From Bremerella sp. JC817 (GTDB taxonomy: Bacteria > Planctomycetota > Planctomycetia > Pirellulales > Pirellulaceae): a DNA stretch of 64,000 nucleotides. Shown here piece by piece: positions 19,488 through 28,499 of this stretch (positions are counted from its first letter, which is position 1; every line of letters starts with the position of its first letter). The notes under the pieces were generated by a model. It was not told the origin of the DNA and did no database searches. It saw nothing but the letters and a program-made list of their open reading frames with translations. The stretch spans positions 1,103,914-1,167,913 of the forward strand of contig NZ_JBFEFG010000280.1 in assembly GCF_040718835.1 (NCBI RefSeq). Reading direction: 5' to 3'. The position numbers and the translations under genes are program-made.

Positions 19488-20720
19488 TTAAACCTCGGTC
19501 AGCAATTCTTCCGGGATCTCAGGCATCAGCTTGCCCTCGCGATAGGCCTGTTCAATGGCCAAGGCCGTCCGCAGTCCTGTTTCGGCGATGTTCTTACAGC
19601 GGTCCGCGATGTTGCTCACTTCCCAGCGGTCGTCCGGTTTGACGAACAGCTCGGTCACGATTTGATCGAGATCCAACTGATCAAGCGGCGTTACATCGTC
19701 AGGCAGGTGATACCGCAGACTCCAGTGATTCGTGCGGAAGCAACGCTGGTCGCCCAGGCCTGAAAGAACGAACTCGCGCGAATCGTTCAGGCGAACCTGC
19801 AGCAGGTTCAAACCATCTTGCGGAGCGACTTCCAGCCCGAACGATTCGACGATCGTTGGCAAGACATCGCCAAGCCGGGCGATTCCCAGACAGCGCGTCA
19901 AGCCTTCCACCGCGTCCGGTCGACGCACCAGCAAAGGCACGTGAAGCGTATCGCTATAAAGCCGCACCGGGCCATCTTCGACGCGGCCGATTTGTCCATG
20001 CAGTCCCAGCGGATAACCACCGGTCGAGGTCAACACCACCAGCGGCTGCTTGTCGGCGGGAAGCTCTTCGATGGTGGCCAGGATTTCGCCCAGCAACATG
20101 TCGAGGACCGTGACCTGACCTGCGTAGGCCTGGGTGATGCCCAGCACATGATCGGAATCGAACTCGCGGTTTTCACGTTCGAAAGGGGGCTGCACGATCT
20201 CAGGCGGCGCCGGGTCTTCTTCGTCGGCCAGGTCTTGGCGATAGCTGTACGGTGCGTCCCATGGTCCCAGCATCCCTAGCATGTGAGCCCAGATCACTTC
20301 TTCGCGGGCCGGTTCTTCGAGCCAATCCAGCAGCACACTGGCGAAGCGAGCCAGCGTTGTTTCTTCCGCGCTGCCGGCCGCGACTTCGGCGACTTCCGGG
20401 AAGGTTTCGACCGAAGCCAAACGGGTCGTATCGCGAAGCACTGCCAGGCGAGGGTCGTCGGTCAGCAAGTGCACCGGAACATCGGCGTCGGCCAATGCTG
20501 TCATCAGGCCACTTTCATCCTGCGAGCCTAGCGGATGGGTGCCGCCGAACAGATGTGGATACAACACCAGCGGGTCAGGGCATTCCGAGATGCACTGCTC
20601 GAACAGCACCGACTGGCAGGCCCACTGATCGAGCGCTGGCGTATCGAGCCACGAGTTTCCATAGCAGCCGAGAAAACCGGCTCCCCAACCATCGACGACT
20701 AAGACCAGTGCACGACGCAC
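19488..20720 (-). CDS. Alkaline-phosphatase-superfamily protein lacking the sulfatase cysteine motif
   Basis: The product is 410 aa from the GTG at 20720, chosen because GGGAAGG lies 6-7 nt upstream; the ATG at 20789 lies behind a palindrome and is unlikely. ALVLVVDGWGAGFLGCYGNSW resembles the metal-binding start of sulfatases, and VVLTSTGGYPLGLHGQ corresponds to the distal metal site region. At the position of CxPSR the sequence reads SECPDPLVLYPHLFGGTHP, so the formylglycine signature is missing. It may be a degenerate sulfatase, a phosphodiesterase/transferase relative, or inactive. It is the last gene of the minus polysaccharide arm. No signal peptide seen, so probably cytoplasmic. Confidence 0.65.
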   Translation of the reverse strand: MRRALVLVVDGWGAGFLGCYGNSWLDTPALDQWACQSVLFEQCISECPDPLVLYPHLFGGTHPLGSQDESGLMTALADADVPVHLLTDDPRLAVLRDTTRLASVETFPEVAEVAAGSAEETTLARFASVLLDWLEEPAREEVIWAHMLGMLGPWDAPYSYRQDLADEEDPAPPEIVQPPFERENREFDSDHVLGITQAYAGQVTVLDMLLGEILATIEELPADKQPLVVLTSTGGYPLGLHGQIGRVEDGPVRLYSDTLHVPLLVRRPDAVEGLTRCLGIARLGDVLPTIVESFGLEVAPQDGLNLLQVRLNDSREFVLSGLGDQRCFRTNHWSLRYHLPDDVTPLDQLDLDQIVTELFVKPDDRWEVSNIADRCKNIAETGLRTALAIEQAYREGKLMPEIPEELLTEV

Positions 20721-20742
20721 AAGCGACCTTCCCAAAAGAAAT

Positions 20743-20761
20743 GGGTACCCCCAGGGTACCC
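20743..20761. promoter_or_regulatory. Paired GGGTACCC palindromes
   Basis: GGGTACCC-CCA-GGGTACCC: two identical 8-bp palindromes three bases apart, centred about 30 nt upstream of the GTG of the AlkP-like gene. This is a possible operator or a short hairpin in the gap between the GT26 gene and the AlkP-like gene. Confidence 0.4.
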
Positions 20762-20805
20762 TTAAATTGATCGGTGTTCCTTGCCGCAACTATAGAGGTG
20801 CGGGG

Positions 20806-21597
20806 CTATTTGGAAAAGTCGGGGCGGCGAATCGCAGGCCGCATCCACTCGCGCCACAGCAGTCGCGGGAACACCACGGCATCTTTCGCATACCGTTTGG
20901 CGAGCCGTTTTGGGTCGGTGCCGATGCGGTAAGCCCACTCCAACCCGGTACGCTGCATCCACTTCGGAGCACGGCTCTTTTCGCCTGCCAGGAAGTCGAT
21001 CGTCGCTCCGGCACACAGGGCCACCTTGGCGGTCACTTCGTGCTTATGTTTGTCGATCCAGATTTCTTGCTTCGGTGCCCCCAAGCCAATCACCAGAAGC
21101 TGCGCTTCGGAATCGGCGATCCGTTCCAGGATCTGTTGGTTCTCTTCGGCGTCGTTCTCGAACCCCAGCGGAGGGCTGTAGGTTCCCACGATCTGCACGT
21201 TGGGGTATTGGCGATGAATGTTGACCGCCGCGCGCTGGGCCACGCCTGGGGCGGCACCCAGCAGAAAGGTCTTCAGCGGAGCCGTACTGGTCGCCGCTTT
21301 GAAAAGAGCCGGCACCAGGTCGCTTCCGGTCACGCGTTCCGGCAGCGGCTTGCCAAAGATTCGCGAAGCAAAGACCACCGGCCAACCGTCGGCCAGGACC
21401 ATCGATGCGTCTTGATAAGCCTCGCGCAGACCGGCACTGGTTTGCAGCAGCACGGTGTGATCGACGTTGGGGGTCACCACAAATTTGGTGGCCTCGCCCC
21501 GTTCGCCTTCGATCCAGGTCATCAACTGACTGACAGCCTGAGGCATGCGGATGGCATCGATATCGATACCGAACATGGAAATGCGTTCGTTGCTCAT
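20806..21597 (-). CDS. WecG/TagA/CpsF family glycosyltransferase (GT26)
   Basis: The product is 263 aa starting MSNERISMFGIDIDAIRMPQ; the frame upstream overlaps the previous gene and is not needed. Family motifs are VVTPNVDH (the conserved T-x-N), ASMVLADGWPVVFASRIFG, PERVTGSDL and the diagnostic VIGLGAPKQEIW. Family members add N-acetylmannosaminuronate or ManNAc to a lipid-linked sugar at the cytoplasmic membrane. It starts 7 nt after the O-antigen-ligase stop, so it is co-transcribed with the polysaccharide genes. Exact sugar is unknown. Confidence 0.9.
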   Translation of the reverse strand: MSNERISMFGIDIDAIRMPQAVSQLMTWIEGERGEATKFVVTPNVDHTVLLQTSAGLREAYQDASMVLADGWPVVFASRIFGKPLPERVTGSDLVPALFKAATSTAPLKTFLLGAAPGVAQRAAVNIHRQYPNVQIVGTYSPPLGFENDAEENQQILERIADSEAQLLVIGLGAPKQEIWIDKHKHEVTAKVALCAGATIDFLAGEKSRAPKWMQRTGLEWAYRIGTDPKRLAKRYAKDAVVFPRLLWREWMRPAIRRPDFSK

Positions 21598-21604
21598 TGG
21601 ACGA

Positions 21605-23005
21605 TTAACCTCGCGCGGCAGCTTGTGCCGGCCAAGAGGTGGTAGGGGCTGGGGTATGGGAACGAGGAACGAGTCCAAAGTCGTAAACCAGGGCGGCGTT
21701 CATACCGGCAACCAGGAATATCAACAGGTGTTCAAACGGCATGAAGGTGATCTCGTGACCCACCATCTGACAGAAGGCAATCAGCACGGTGCCAACTCCC
21801 AGGGTGCCAACCGCTTTGGCCCACGGAGGGGACTCGCTGCGGGCCAGGCGCCAACCATTTCGTAGCCACATGCCATACATGCAGAGAAACGGAATGAAGC
21901 CGAGCAGGCCGAGATCGGTCAACACGCTTAAGAAGGTGTTGTGATGGTCGTAGTCGCGAATCGATTCCAAGATCAGGTCGACGTTGCGATCGGCCAGGTA
22001 CGGCAATTTCGCTTTGCGGAACTGGCTGAAGCCATGTCCCAGGATTGGCCGGTCGAGGAACATTTCCCACGAGACATACGTGAAGCTGGCTCGCATACTG
22101 ACCGAACGCCGCGTGTCTTCGACGGTCCCTTCTCGCTTCAGACCCATGATGGCATCCGACTTGGCAGCCACTGCTAACAGGCCACACGCCACCATGCCGG
22201 TCAGCAAGACCGTTCGGGCTTTGCCTTGCATCGTCAGGAAGATCCCGGCCATTAAGCTGACGCCAGCGCCGGCCCAGACGGTTCGAGTCTTGGTGAAGAA
22301 GATTGCCGCGAGAAACAGCGGAATCAAACAGAACACAAAGCCTTTGGTCTTGGCCGATGCACGCGACCAGAGCAAACAAGTCGTCAGCAAACAGCCGCAC
22401 AAATAGACGCCATAGCTGACCGATTGCACCATCGGACCGCGAGCACGACCAAAGTGCAGGCCAATCTTCGGATCGGCGATGTAGCGAGGAAAAACGAAGC
22501 CATACAGCCCAAGCCCTTCCATAATGCCGATCACCGCCAGGTAAACGCCGAAGGCAGTCATCGCCATCAGAAACCAGTCGACCTGGCGTTCGTCGTATTT
22601 CAAATTTCGCGCCACGATATAAACCGACAGCGGAATCAGATAGCCGTTGATCAGGTGCTGCACCGGCGGCACCTGGTCCGGGGCGAGGTTGCGGATGTCG
22701 TGGCTGAACGTATTGAAGATCAGCACACCGAAGAAGATGGCAATGACCGTGTCGAGCGCCATCCAGGGGCGCAGCTCGATTTTGCCTAGCTTCCACTGTA
22801 CGGCGAAGGCAACGCCCAGCCCCACGATTGCCAGGCGGTCGATCGAAAGATTGATGCCGCCGAACTTGAATTCAAAGAAGTAGACGCCGAAGGCCGACGT
22901 CGCAACCAGCAGCCCGACCGAAGCTAACAGCAGGTTGCCTCGGATCGCCAGGATGGTTCCCCATACCAGGCCTACGAGAGCAAAGATGATCAGGATCGGG
23001 GTCAT
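21605..23005 (-). CDS. O-antigen ligase/polymerase-like membrane protein
   Basis: The product is 466 aa with roughly 12 hydrophobic segments, starting MTPILIIFALVGLVWGTILA. The periplasmic-loop motif of the Wzy_C/WaaL group is visible: PILGHGFSQFRKAKLPYL followed by YDHHNTFLSVLTDLGLLGFI. Such proteins polymerise or ligate undecaprenyl-linked saccharides on the outer face of the inner membrane. It lies between the Wzz-like and GT26 genes, all in one direction with short gaps. Whether it is a polymerase or a ligase cannot be decided from sequence. Confidence 0.88.
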   Translation of the reverse strand: MTPILIIFALVGLVWGTILAIRGNLLLASVGLLVATSAFGVYFFEFKFGGINLSIDRLAIVGLGVAFAVQWKLGKIELRPWMALDTVIAIFFGVLIFNTFSHDIRNLAPDQVPPVQHLINGYLIPLSVYIVARNLKYDERQVDWFLMAMTAFGVYLAVIGIMEGLGLYGFVFPRYIADPKIGLHFGRARGPMVQSVSYGVYLCGCLLTTCLLWSRASAKTKGFVFCLIPLFLAAIFFTKTRTVWAGAGVSLMAGIFLTMQGKARTVLLTGMVACGLLAVAAKSDAIMGLKREGTVEDTRRSVSMRASFTYVSWEMFLDRPILGHGFSQFRKAKLPYLADRNVDLILESIRDYDHHNTFLSVLTDLGLLGFIPFLCMYGMWLRNGWRLARSESPPWAKAVGTLGVGTVLIAFCQMVGHEITFMPFEHLLIFLVAGMNAALVYDFGLVPRSHTPAPTTSWPAQAAARG

Positions 23006-23067
23006 GGTGGCGGTTCAGATTTCAGTTCGCAGATTTTACGTAGTCGCTGAAGCCTGAAAACCGAAGC

Positions 23068-24537
23068 TCAATTGGTCGATGGCGTCCGGTTCGCGAGGTG
23101 AAATAAGGCCTCCTTCAAAGATAGGCCATGCCCAGCGTGGGGAGCCTCGGACGATGGACTACTGGAACCATTCGTCTGGCTGTTTGCCGATGGTAGCGGT
23201 TGTGATGGATGTGACGGCATGGGCGAAGTGGTCAGCACCAGCACACCCATCCCAAAGAACAGCCCGCCCAGCAGACCCGCTCCGGCAATCAGCTTTCGCG
23301 AAGGGCCGACCGGGTAATCGCTTACCTCGGGCGTGCTGACCTTGGTGATCAAACTGGTTGTGGTCGCTGCCGAAACGGAACTGCGGGCATCGGCCAAGTC
23401 GGTCCGAATTCTCGTCAGCTTGTCGTTCTTCTCGCGGACTTCACTTACCAGGTTGTTGTAGCTCGCCCGGAGCGACGCGAGCTTTGTCATTCGCAGGCTG
23501 ACATCGTCGAGCATCGTTTCCAGTTGAGCGATGCGGCTGGCATTGACCGTTTGTTCCGCTTTCAGCCCGCTGATGGCCAGGCCGATCTCTTGATGCAGGT
23601 GGGCGCGAATCTCTTCTTCGGCATGGCGAGCAGCGATCACACCAGGGTGGTCGTCGGTGCGAATCCCTTGCAGTTGAGCCGACCGCAATTGAGCGTCAAT
23701 CAAGCCATCTTTCAAGCGACGAAGGGCGGGCTGCGAATCGAGCAATTGGTTCGGCGTGGCGATCAATTCGCTCGTGTTTTGCTGGGCAGTTGCCAGGATC
23801 TGAAGCAGTTGGTTCGAGCTCTGCTGGTTGGCCATTGCGGCACGCAGTTCGTTTTTGATTTCGACCATTTGCTCGCGAAGGTTACCGTTGCCGGAGCCGA
23901 CTTCGTTCAAAATCCGCAGCTCGGCGAGGTCGGTTCCGACGTTCGATTCCATTTCGGAAAGATGCCCGGTCACGCTCGATAAGGCGTCGCCTGCTTGTTG
24001 TTCGCGGTAGTTCAATTCGTCGACCAGGCTTTGGGCTCGGTCGTTTCGCATTTCGCCCAGCTTCAGATCGAGCTCGGCGCAGATCAATTGATTGAACTGC
24101 CGGGCCCGCTCGGGCGTGTCGGCTTCAACACTGATGTACAGCATCTCGGTCGTGCCGAACTCGGTCCCACTCGGGGAATGAGCGCTGATCGATTTGCGAG
24201 CCGAGGCGATGTCGTCTTTGGATGGCCAGGTGGAAGTGGTCCAGCGATCGGCTGGCGGACCCAACTGGATGAGGGCGGCCTCGATCACTTCCCGCGAACG
24301 GGTCAACTGCAGGACCGTTTCCTGGGCGTGTTTCATATCTTCGATGCGATTGAATTCGCCGGGGCGCCCAAGGCTGCTGACTGCTTCGTCGCGCAGCACA
24401 ATTGCTTGCGTGGCGTCCCACGAATTCGGTTTGATGGCGGCGTAGATCAAGGCACCTGCCGCAACGATCACCATCGGAACAATCCAGCGGAATCGATAGT
24501 GGAGAAGGGCATAAAGAATGTCGGCCGGGTTCCACAT
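23068..24537 (-). CDS. Wzz/GNVR-type polysaccharide chain-length or co-polymerase protein
   Basis: The product is 489 aa from the ATG at 24537 (GAGG 9 nt upstream), starting MWNPADILYALLHYRFRWIV. There is a first membrane helix at about 20-42 (VPMVIVAAGALIYAAIKP), a long coiled-coil periplasmic part, and a second helix LIAGAGLLGGLFFGMGVLVL near 430 preceded by YPVGPSRK, the Pro-rich motif typical of Wzz and GumC. No Walker motif follows, so no fused tyrosine kinase. The tail after 450 is Pro/Ser-rich. It is the first gene of the minus arm and controls polymer length by inference. A terminator-like hairpin lies in its leader. Confidence 0.88.
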   Translation of the reverse strand: MWNPADILYALLHYRFRWIVPMVIVAAGALIYAAIKPNSWDATQAIVLRDEAVSSLGRPGEFNRIEDMKHAQETVLQLTRSREVIEAALIQLGPPADRWTTSTWPSKDDIASARKSISAHSPSGTEFGTTEMLYISVEADTPERARQFNQLICAELDLKLGEMRNDRAQSLVDELNYREQQAGDALSSVTGHLSEMESNVGTDLAELRILNEVGSGNGNLREQMVEIKNELRAAMANQQSSNQLLQILATAQQNTSELIATPNQLLDSQPALRRLKDGLIDAQLRSAQLQGIRTDDHPGVIAARHAEEEIRAHLHQEIGLAISGLKAEQTVNASRIAQLETMLDDVSLRMTKLASLRASYNNLVSEVREKNDKLTRIRTDLADARSSVSAATTTSLITKVSTPEVSDYPVGPSRKLIAGAGLLGGLFFGMGVLVLTTSPMPSHPSQPLPSANSQTNGSSSPSSEAPHAGHGLSLKEALFHLANRTPSTN

Positions 24538-24578
24538 AAGAAGTGCCTCAGTCGATAGGCAAGCGAGAAGCAAGAAAC

Positions 24579-24632
24579 AAAAAAAGGTGCGGGAAGCAAG
24601 CCAAGGGCATACGACCCTGGGCGTTGCTTCCC
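24579..24632 (-). terminator. Terminator-like hairpin in the leader of the polysaccharide operon
   Basis: Read on the minus strand, GGGAAGCAA pairs with TTGCTTCCC around a 24-nt loop that can itself fold (GCCCAGGG / CCCTTGGC). The stem extends by wobble pairs almost to a run of seven T. It ends about 40 nt upstream of the Wzz-like start and points into the operon, so it fits an attenuator better than an ordinary terminator. Confidence 0.65.
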
Positions 24633-24897
24633 ACAACCCCGATTCGCTGGACCTAATAGGCAAAGGGGATGCCAAACTTCCGGCATAACTCTCCATTTGC
24701 GTCTGGAAGTCTTCGTGTCGAAAGCACTTAAACGCAATTCGTACACCCCAGGATGCTGGGGCATTGGTGATGCAAAAACAGGATGCGATGTGGCGAAAAA
24801 GCATCATGTGATGCGTTGCGGAAACGAATCGTGGACCTTGGTTCGCGATCCTATTCAATCCGCGAAGACTTCGTTTGCATTTATCTAGCAGTGGGGA

Positions 24898-26085
24898 ATG
24901 TTTGAGAGTCTATGGGCCGCCATGGTATCGGTTTGCGCGGTGGAAACCTTGGCCCCAAACGCGTTATCGTCCCCTCAAAAAATCATGCATGTCGAACGGT
25001 TTACGAATGCTCAATCGGTGGCCTCTTGGCGTTCCGCCTGGAATGGTATGGCCGGAGGTGTTCCATTTCGAACCTTCGAATGGTTGATGTCGTGGTGGCG
25101 ACGCTACGCGGACGATTGCCCTCTGTATCTCTTGGGAGTGTTCGACGGCGATCGCCTGGTAGGGATGGCTCCGTTCTATCGTTCGGCCGGCAAGACAGGT
25201 GGACGTACGCTTCGCTTTCTAGGCGATGGCGAAGTCTGTTCGGACTACCTCGATCTGCTCGCCGCCCCTGGTTACGAAAACCGAATCATTTCGCCCCTGG
25301 TCGATTGGTTGCTGGAAGCACTGACGACGAGCGACTCGTGGGATGCGATGGAACTGGATGGCATCGAGTCGGGCACGCCGCTGGTCGAAGAGCTGACCCG
25401 GCAACTCGCCGGCGCCCAAGCCATGGTCCGTCGACGACCGGCTCAGAATTGCTGGCGGCTCGAGCTTCCGGAAAGCTGGTACGAGTTCGAGATGCTGCAG
25501 TCGAAGTCGCATCGCAAGCAGATTCGTCGTTTGATCAAACGCGTCTTCGACACCGATCGTTGCCAGTTGCATGTTTGCAACAGCATTACGCAGATCGACG
25601 AAGCGATGCCGATATTGATCGATCTGCACACGCGCCGCCGCAAGACACTCGATCAGACAGGCTGCTTCGCGTGCGATCGTTTCCGCCGCTTCTTGTACGA
25701 AGCGGCCAACGAAATGATCCCCAGCGGCAACTGCGAGATCTTATGGCTGGAACTGGACGGGGCACCGATCGCGGCAGAGATTCACTTTCCGACCGATACG
25801 ATCTGTTATGCCTATCAGGCCGGCATCGACCCGGCCCGAATCAAAGAAGAGCCGGGCAGCTTGATGCAAATTGCCGTCATCCGTCGCGCGATCGAACAAG
25901 GTAAGACCGCGGTCGATTTTCTGCGTGGCGACGAACCTTACAAAGCCCATTGGCGAGCCGAGCCTCGCGTTTGTGAGACGATCCGAGTAGTACCCAACAC
26001 CACGTCTGGCCTGATCCGTCACGGGATCTGGTCGACGCAGGTTCAGGTGAAAAGCTGGTTTAAAGCTTCGTTGGGGAAAGATTGA
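24898..26085 (+). CDS. FemAB/CelD-like GNAT acetyltransferase
   Basis: The product is up to 395 aa; internal ATGs at 24922 and 24985 are alternative starts, and a GGGGA sits directly before the first ATG. The N-terminal half has FEWLMSWWRRYADDCPLYLL and VGMAPFYRS, and the C-terminal half has KSHRKQIRRLIKR, IAAEIHFPTDTICYAYQAGI and a terminal AVDFLRGDEPYKAHW. This is the two-domain FemAB-like acetyltransferase pattern (CelD/BcsL-type) often found in exopolysaccharide loci. It probably acylates an activated sugar in the cytoplasm. It is the first gene of the plus arm. Confidence 0.82.
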   Translation: MFESLWAAMVSVCAVETLAPNALSSPQKIMHVERFTNAQSVASWRSAWNGMAGGVPFRTFEWLMSWWRRYADDCPLYLLGVFDGDRLVGMAPFYRSAGKTGGRTLRFLGDGEVCSDYLDLLAAPGYENRIISPLVDWLLEALTTSDSWDAMELDGIESGTPLVEELTRQLAGAQAMVRRRPAQNCWRLELPESWYEFEMLQSKSHRKQIRRLIKRVFDTDRCQLHVCNSITQIDEAMPILIDLHTRRRKTLDQTGCFACDRFRRFLYEAANEMIPSGNCEILWLELDGAPIAAEIHFPTDTICYAYQAGIDPARIKEEPGSLMQIAVIRRAIEQGKTAVDFLRGDEPYKAHWRAEPRVCETIRVVPNTTSGLIRHGIWSTQVQVKSWFKASLGKD

Positions 26086-26095
26086 GGAGGAACGG

Positions 26096-26965
26096 ATGGA
26101 TCGAATCAAAAGTGCATTGATCGATGGTTACTGTGCCGCGACGTGGCCCTGGCGAGCTCGTTTTCGCAAGGAGCGTGCCCGCGTGGCGATGGCGCCGGTG
26201 ATGGTGTTGTTCTATCATCGCGTCGCCGATATCAACTTGAATCCGTGGACCATCACCAACGATGATTTTCGTCGGCACCTGGACTGGTTGCAGGCCCACC
26301 TCGACGTGGTTTCGCTAGAAGAAGCGCAGCGGCGGATTGCCTCGCGCTATAACACCAAGTCTTGCGTGGCGATCACCTTCGACGATGGCTATAGCGAGAA
26401 CTGCGACTTCGCCATTGGCGAACTCATTCGCCGCGAGATGCCGGCGACTTACTTCGTGACGCTCGAGAACGTTCTGAGAGGAAGGCCATTTCCGCATGAT
26501 GCCGAGTTAGGAATTAACGCTCCGCCGAATACCCTGCCGCAGATCTGCGAGATGGCACAAAGCCCTTGGATCGAAATCGGTGGACATACGCGGACCCATC
26601 CCGACGTCGGCAAGATGCGTGATCTTCTGCTGCTCAAAGATGAAGTGATCTTTGCAACCGAAGGTCTGGAGCAACTGATCGGGAAGCCGATTCGCTACTT
26701 TGCGTTTCCGTTTGGTCAGCATGCCAACTTGAACGACACGGCGATCAATTTGCTGCGTGAGAAGGGAATCCAAGGGTTCTGCTCGGCCTACGGTGGATAC
26801 AACTTCCCTGGCGACGATCCGTATCACATCCAACGCATTCATGGCGACCCGGATATGGCTCGCCTGCGAAACTGGTTGACAATCGATCCCCGCAAGGTGA
26901 ATGGCGTGCCGCGGTATCAGCCGCGTTACACCAAGCCCGTAAGTCCCCTGGGAGGCAGCGAATGA
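26096..26965 (+). CDS. NodB-type polysaccharide deacetylase
   Basis: The product is 289 aa, with GGAGGAA 5 nt before the ATG. Motifs: VLFYHRVAD, the catalytic CVAITFDDGYSENCDFAI (TFDDG, with the two Asp as base and metal ligand), and GGHTRTHPDVGKM supplying the His ligands of motif 2. FAFPFGQHANLN matches motif 3. It removes N- or O-acetyl groups from polysaccharide. No signal peptide is evident. It lies 10 nt after the acetyltransferase gene and its stop overlaps the next start by 4 nt (ATGA), showing an operon. Confidence 0.9.
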   Translation: MDRIKSALIDGYCAATWPWRARFRKERARVAMAPVMVLFYHRVADINLNPWTITNDDFRRHLDWLQAHLDVVSLEEAQRRIASRYNTKSCVAITFDDGYSENCDFAIGELIRREMPATYFVTLENVLRGRPFPHDAELGINAPPNTLPQICEMAQSPWIEIGGHTRTHPDVGKMRDLLLLKDEVIFATEGLEQLIGKPIRYFAFPFGQHANLNDTAINLLREKGIQGFCSAYGGYNFPGDDPYHIQRIHGDPDMARLRNWLTIDPRKVNGVPRYQPRYTKPVSPLGGSE

Positions 26966-28479
26966 GTTCTGCCTCGTCGGTCGACAATACGGCGCCTCTG
27001 CCAGAGACCGATTCGTTTCGTACGACGTCGCTGGCGGAAAGCATGCTGCTGTTGGCGATGCTGACCGTGTTCCAACGCGGCATCGGCTTCGTGCGCGGGG
27101 TGCTCTTTTGCCGTTGGCTGCCGGCGGAACAACTCGGTCTGTGGGACCTGGTGTTTGGTTTTCTGATGTTGGCCGGCCCGCTGGTCGTGCTGGGTATCCC
27201 AGGTTCGTTCGGCCGCTATGTCGAGCACTACCGACAGAAGGGCCAGCTGCGCACGTTTCTCTATCGCACAACGATCGCCACGGTGGTTTTGTCGGCGGTC
27301 GGATGCAGTGCGCTGTGGTTGTTTCACGAACAAGCCGCGGTGGTGCTGTTTAAAGATCGCAGTCTCGCCTCGATCATTCCGGTGGTGGCGTTGACGCTAA
27401 CGGCCGTGATTGGCTTCAACTATTTCGTCGAACTGTTCATCGCCATGCGGCAGATGCGAATGGTTTCGGCTTTGCAGTTTGTCAACAGCGTGCTGTTCGC
27501 CGTCGTCGGTCTGGGGCTTCTACTGTGGTACGAAGCCAGCGCCGAGAGCGTGATCATTTCGTACGGCGTGGCCTGTAGTGTGACTGTGGCAATGGGCGTC
27601 TGGGTGCTGATCCGTGATTGGCAGACGTTGCCCCTTGGCAACGAAGTCCCTGCGCAAAGCGAATTCTGGCGCAAGCTGCTTCCGTTTGCGGCCTGGCTTT
27701 GGGCGATCAACTTGTTGTCAAACTTGTTTGAAGTGGTCGACCGCTACATGATCGTTCATTTCAGCGGCCTCTCGCCGGAGCAAAGTATCACGCTGGTCGG
27801 CGACTATCACAGTAGCCGCGTCGTGCCTTGGTTGATGGTGGCAGTCGCCAACTTGTTTGGTGGAATCTTGCTGCCTCACCTGTCGGCCGATTGGGAAAGT
27901 GGCAACCGAGACAAGGTCGGGCGGCAGATCAATCTGCTCCTGAAGATGGCCTCGATGGTGATGATGGCCGGAGCGATCGTCATCGGGATGACCGCGCCGT
28001 TTCTGTTTGAATATGTCTTCGAGGGCAAGTACAGCGGGGGTTTGCAGGTGCTGCCTTGGACGCTGACTTATTGCGTCTGGTACAGCCTCAGTGGCTGCGC
28101 GATGCTTTATTTCTGCTGTGCCGAGAAGACCCACGCCGGGGCGATTGTCTTTGGGATTGGCCTGGCAGCGAACGTTGCCTTGAATGCGATTCTGCTGCCG
28201 ATGTGGGGACTCACCGGAGCGGTGGTTGCCACGGCACTAGCCAACGCCATTGCGATCTCGTTGGCGCTGATACTTTCCAAACGACATGGCATGCAGGTTC
28301 AGCTTGCCACCTTGCTGCTTGCCGCCGCACCGCTGCTGTTGGGGCTGGGCTGGATGCCAGCGATTGCCCTGTGGATTGTGCTGGCCTGGCAAGCGACGAC
28401 AGCCAACTGGCTGTTTGACGAAGAAGAAAAACAACAACTACTCGACGGCATTGGCGTGCTCACCAAGAGATTTCGCTGA
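26962..28479 (+). CDS. Wzx-like polysaccharide flippase
   Basis: The product is 505 aa with about 12-14 hydrophobic segments. After a polar N-terminus, MLLLAMLTVFQRGIGFVRGV begins the first helix, as in oligosaccharide flippases of the MOP superfamily. The end is cytoplasmic and charged (LFDEEEKQQLLDG). It would move lipid-linked repeat units across the inner membrane for the polymerase encoded on the opposite arm. It is translationally coupled to the deacetylase. Confidence 0.87.
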   Translation: MSSASSVDNTAPLPETDSFRTTSLAESMLLLAMLTVFQRGIGFVRGVLFCRWLPAEQLGLWDLVFGFLMLAGPLVVLGIPGSFGRYVEHYRQKGQLRTFLYRTTIATVVLSAVGCSALWLFHEQAAVVLFKDRSLASIIPVVALTLTAVIGFNYFVELFIAMRQMRMVSALQFVNSVLFAVVGLGLLLWYEASAESVIISYGVACSVTVAMGVWVLIRDWQTLPLGNEVPAQSEFWRKLLPFAAWLWAINLLSNLFEVVDRYMIVHFSGLSPEQSITLVGDYHSSRVVPWLMVAVANLFGGILLPHLSADWESGNRDKVGRQINLLLKMASMVMMAGAIVIGMTAPFLFEYVFEGKYSGGLQVLPWTLTYCVWYSLSGCAMLYFCCAEKTHAGAIVFGIGLAANVALNAILLPMWGLTGAVVATALANAIAISLALILSKRHGMQVQLATLLLAAAPLLLGLGWMPAIALWIVLAWQATTANWLFDEEEKQQLLDGIGVLTKRFR

Positions 28480-28499
28480 GCACCTGCAAGGGAAAGACG

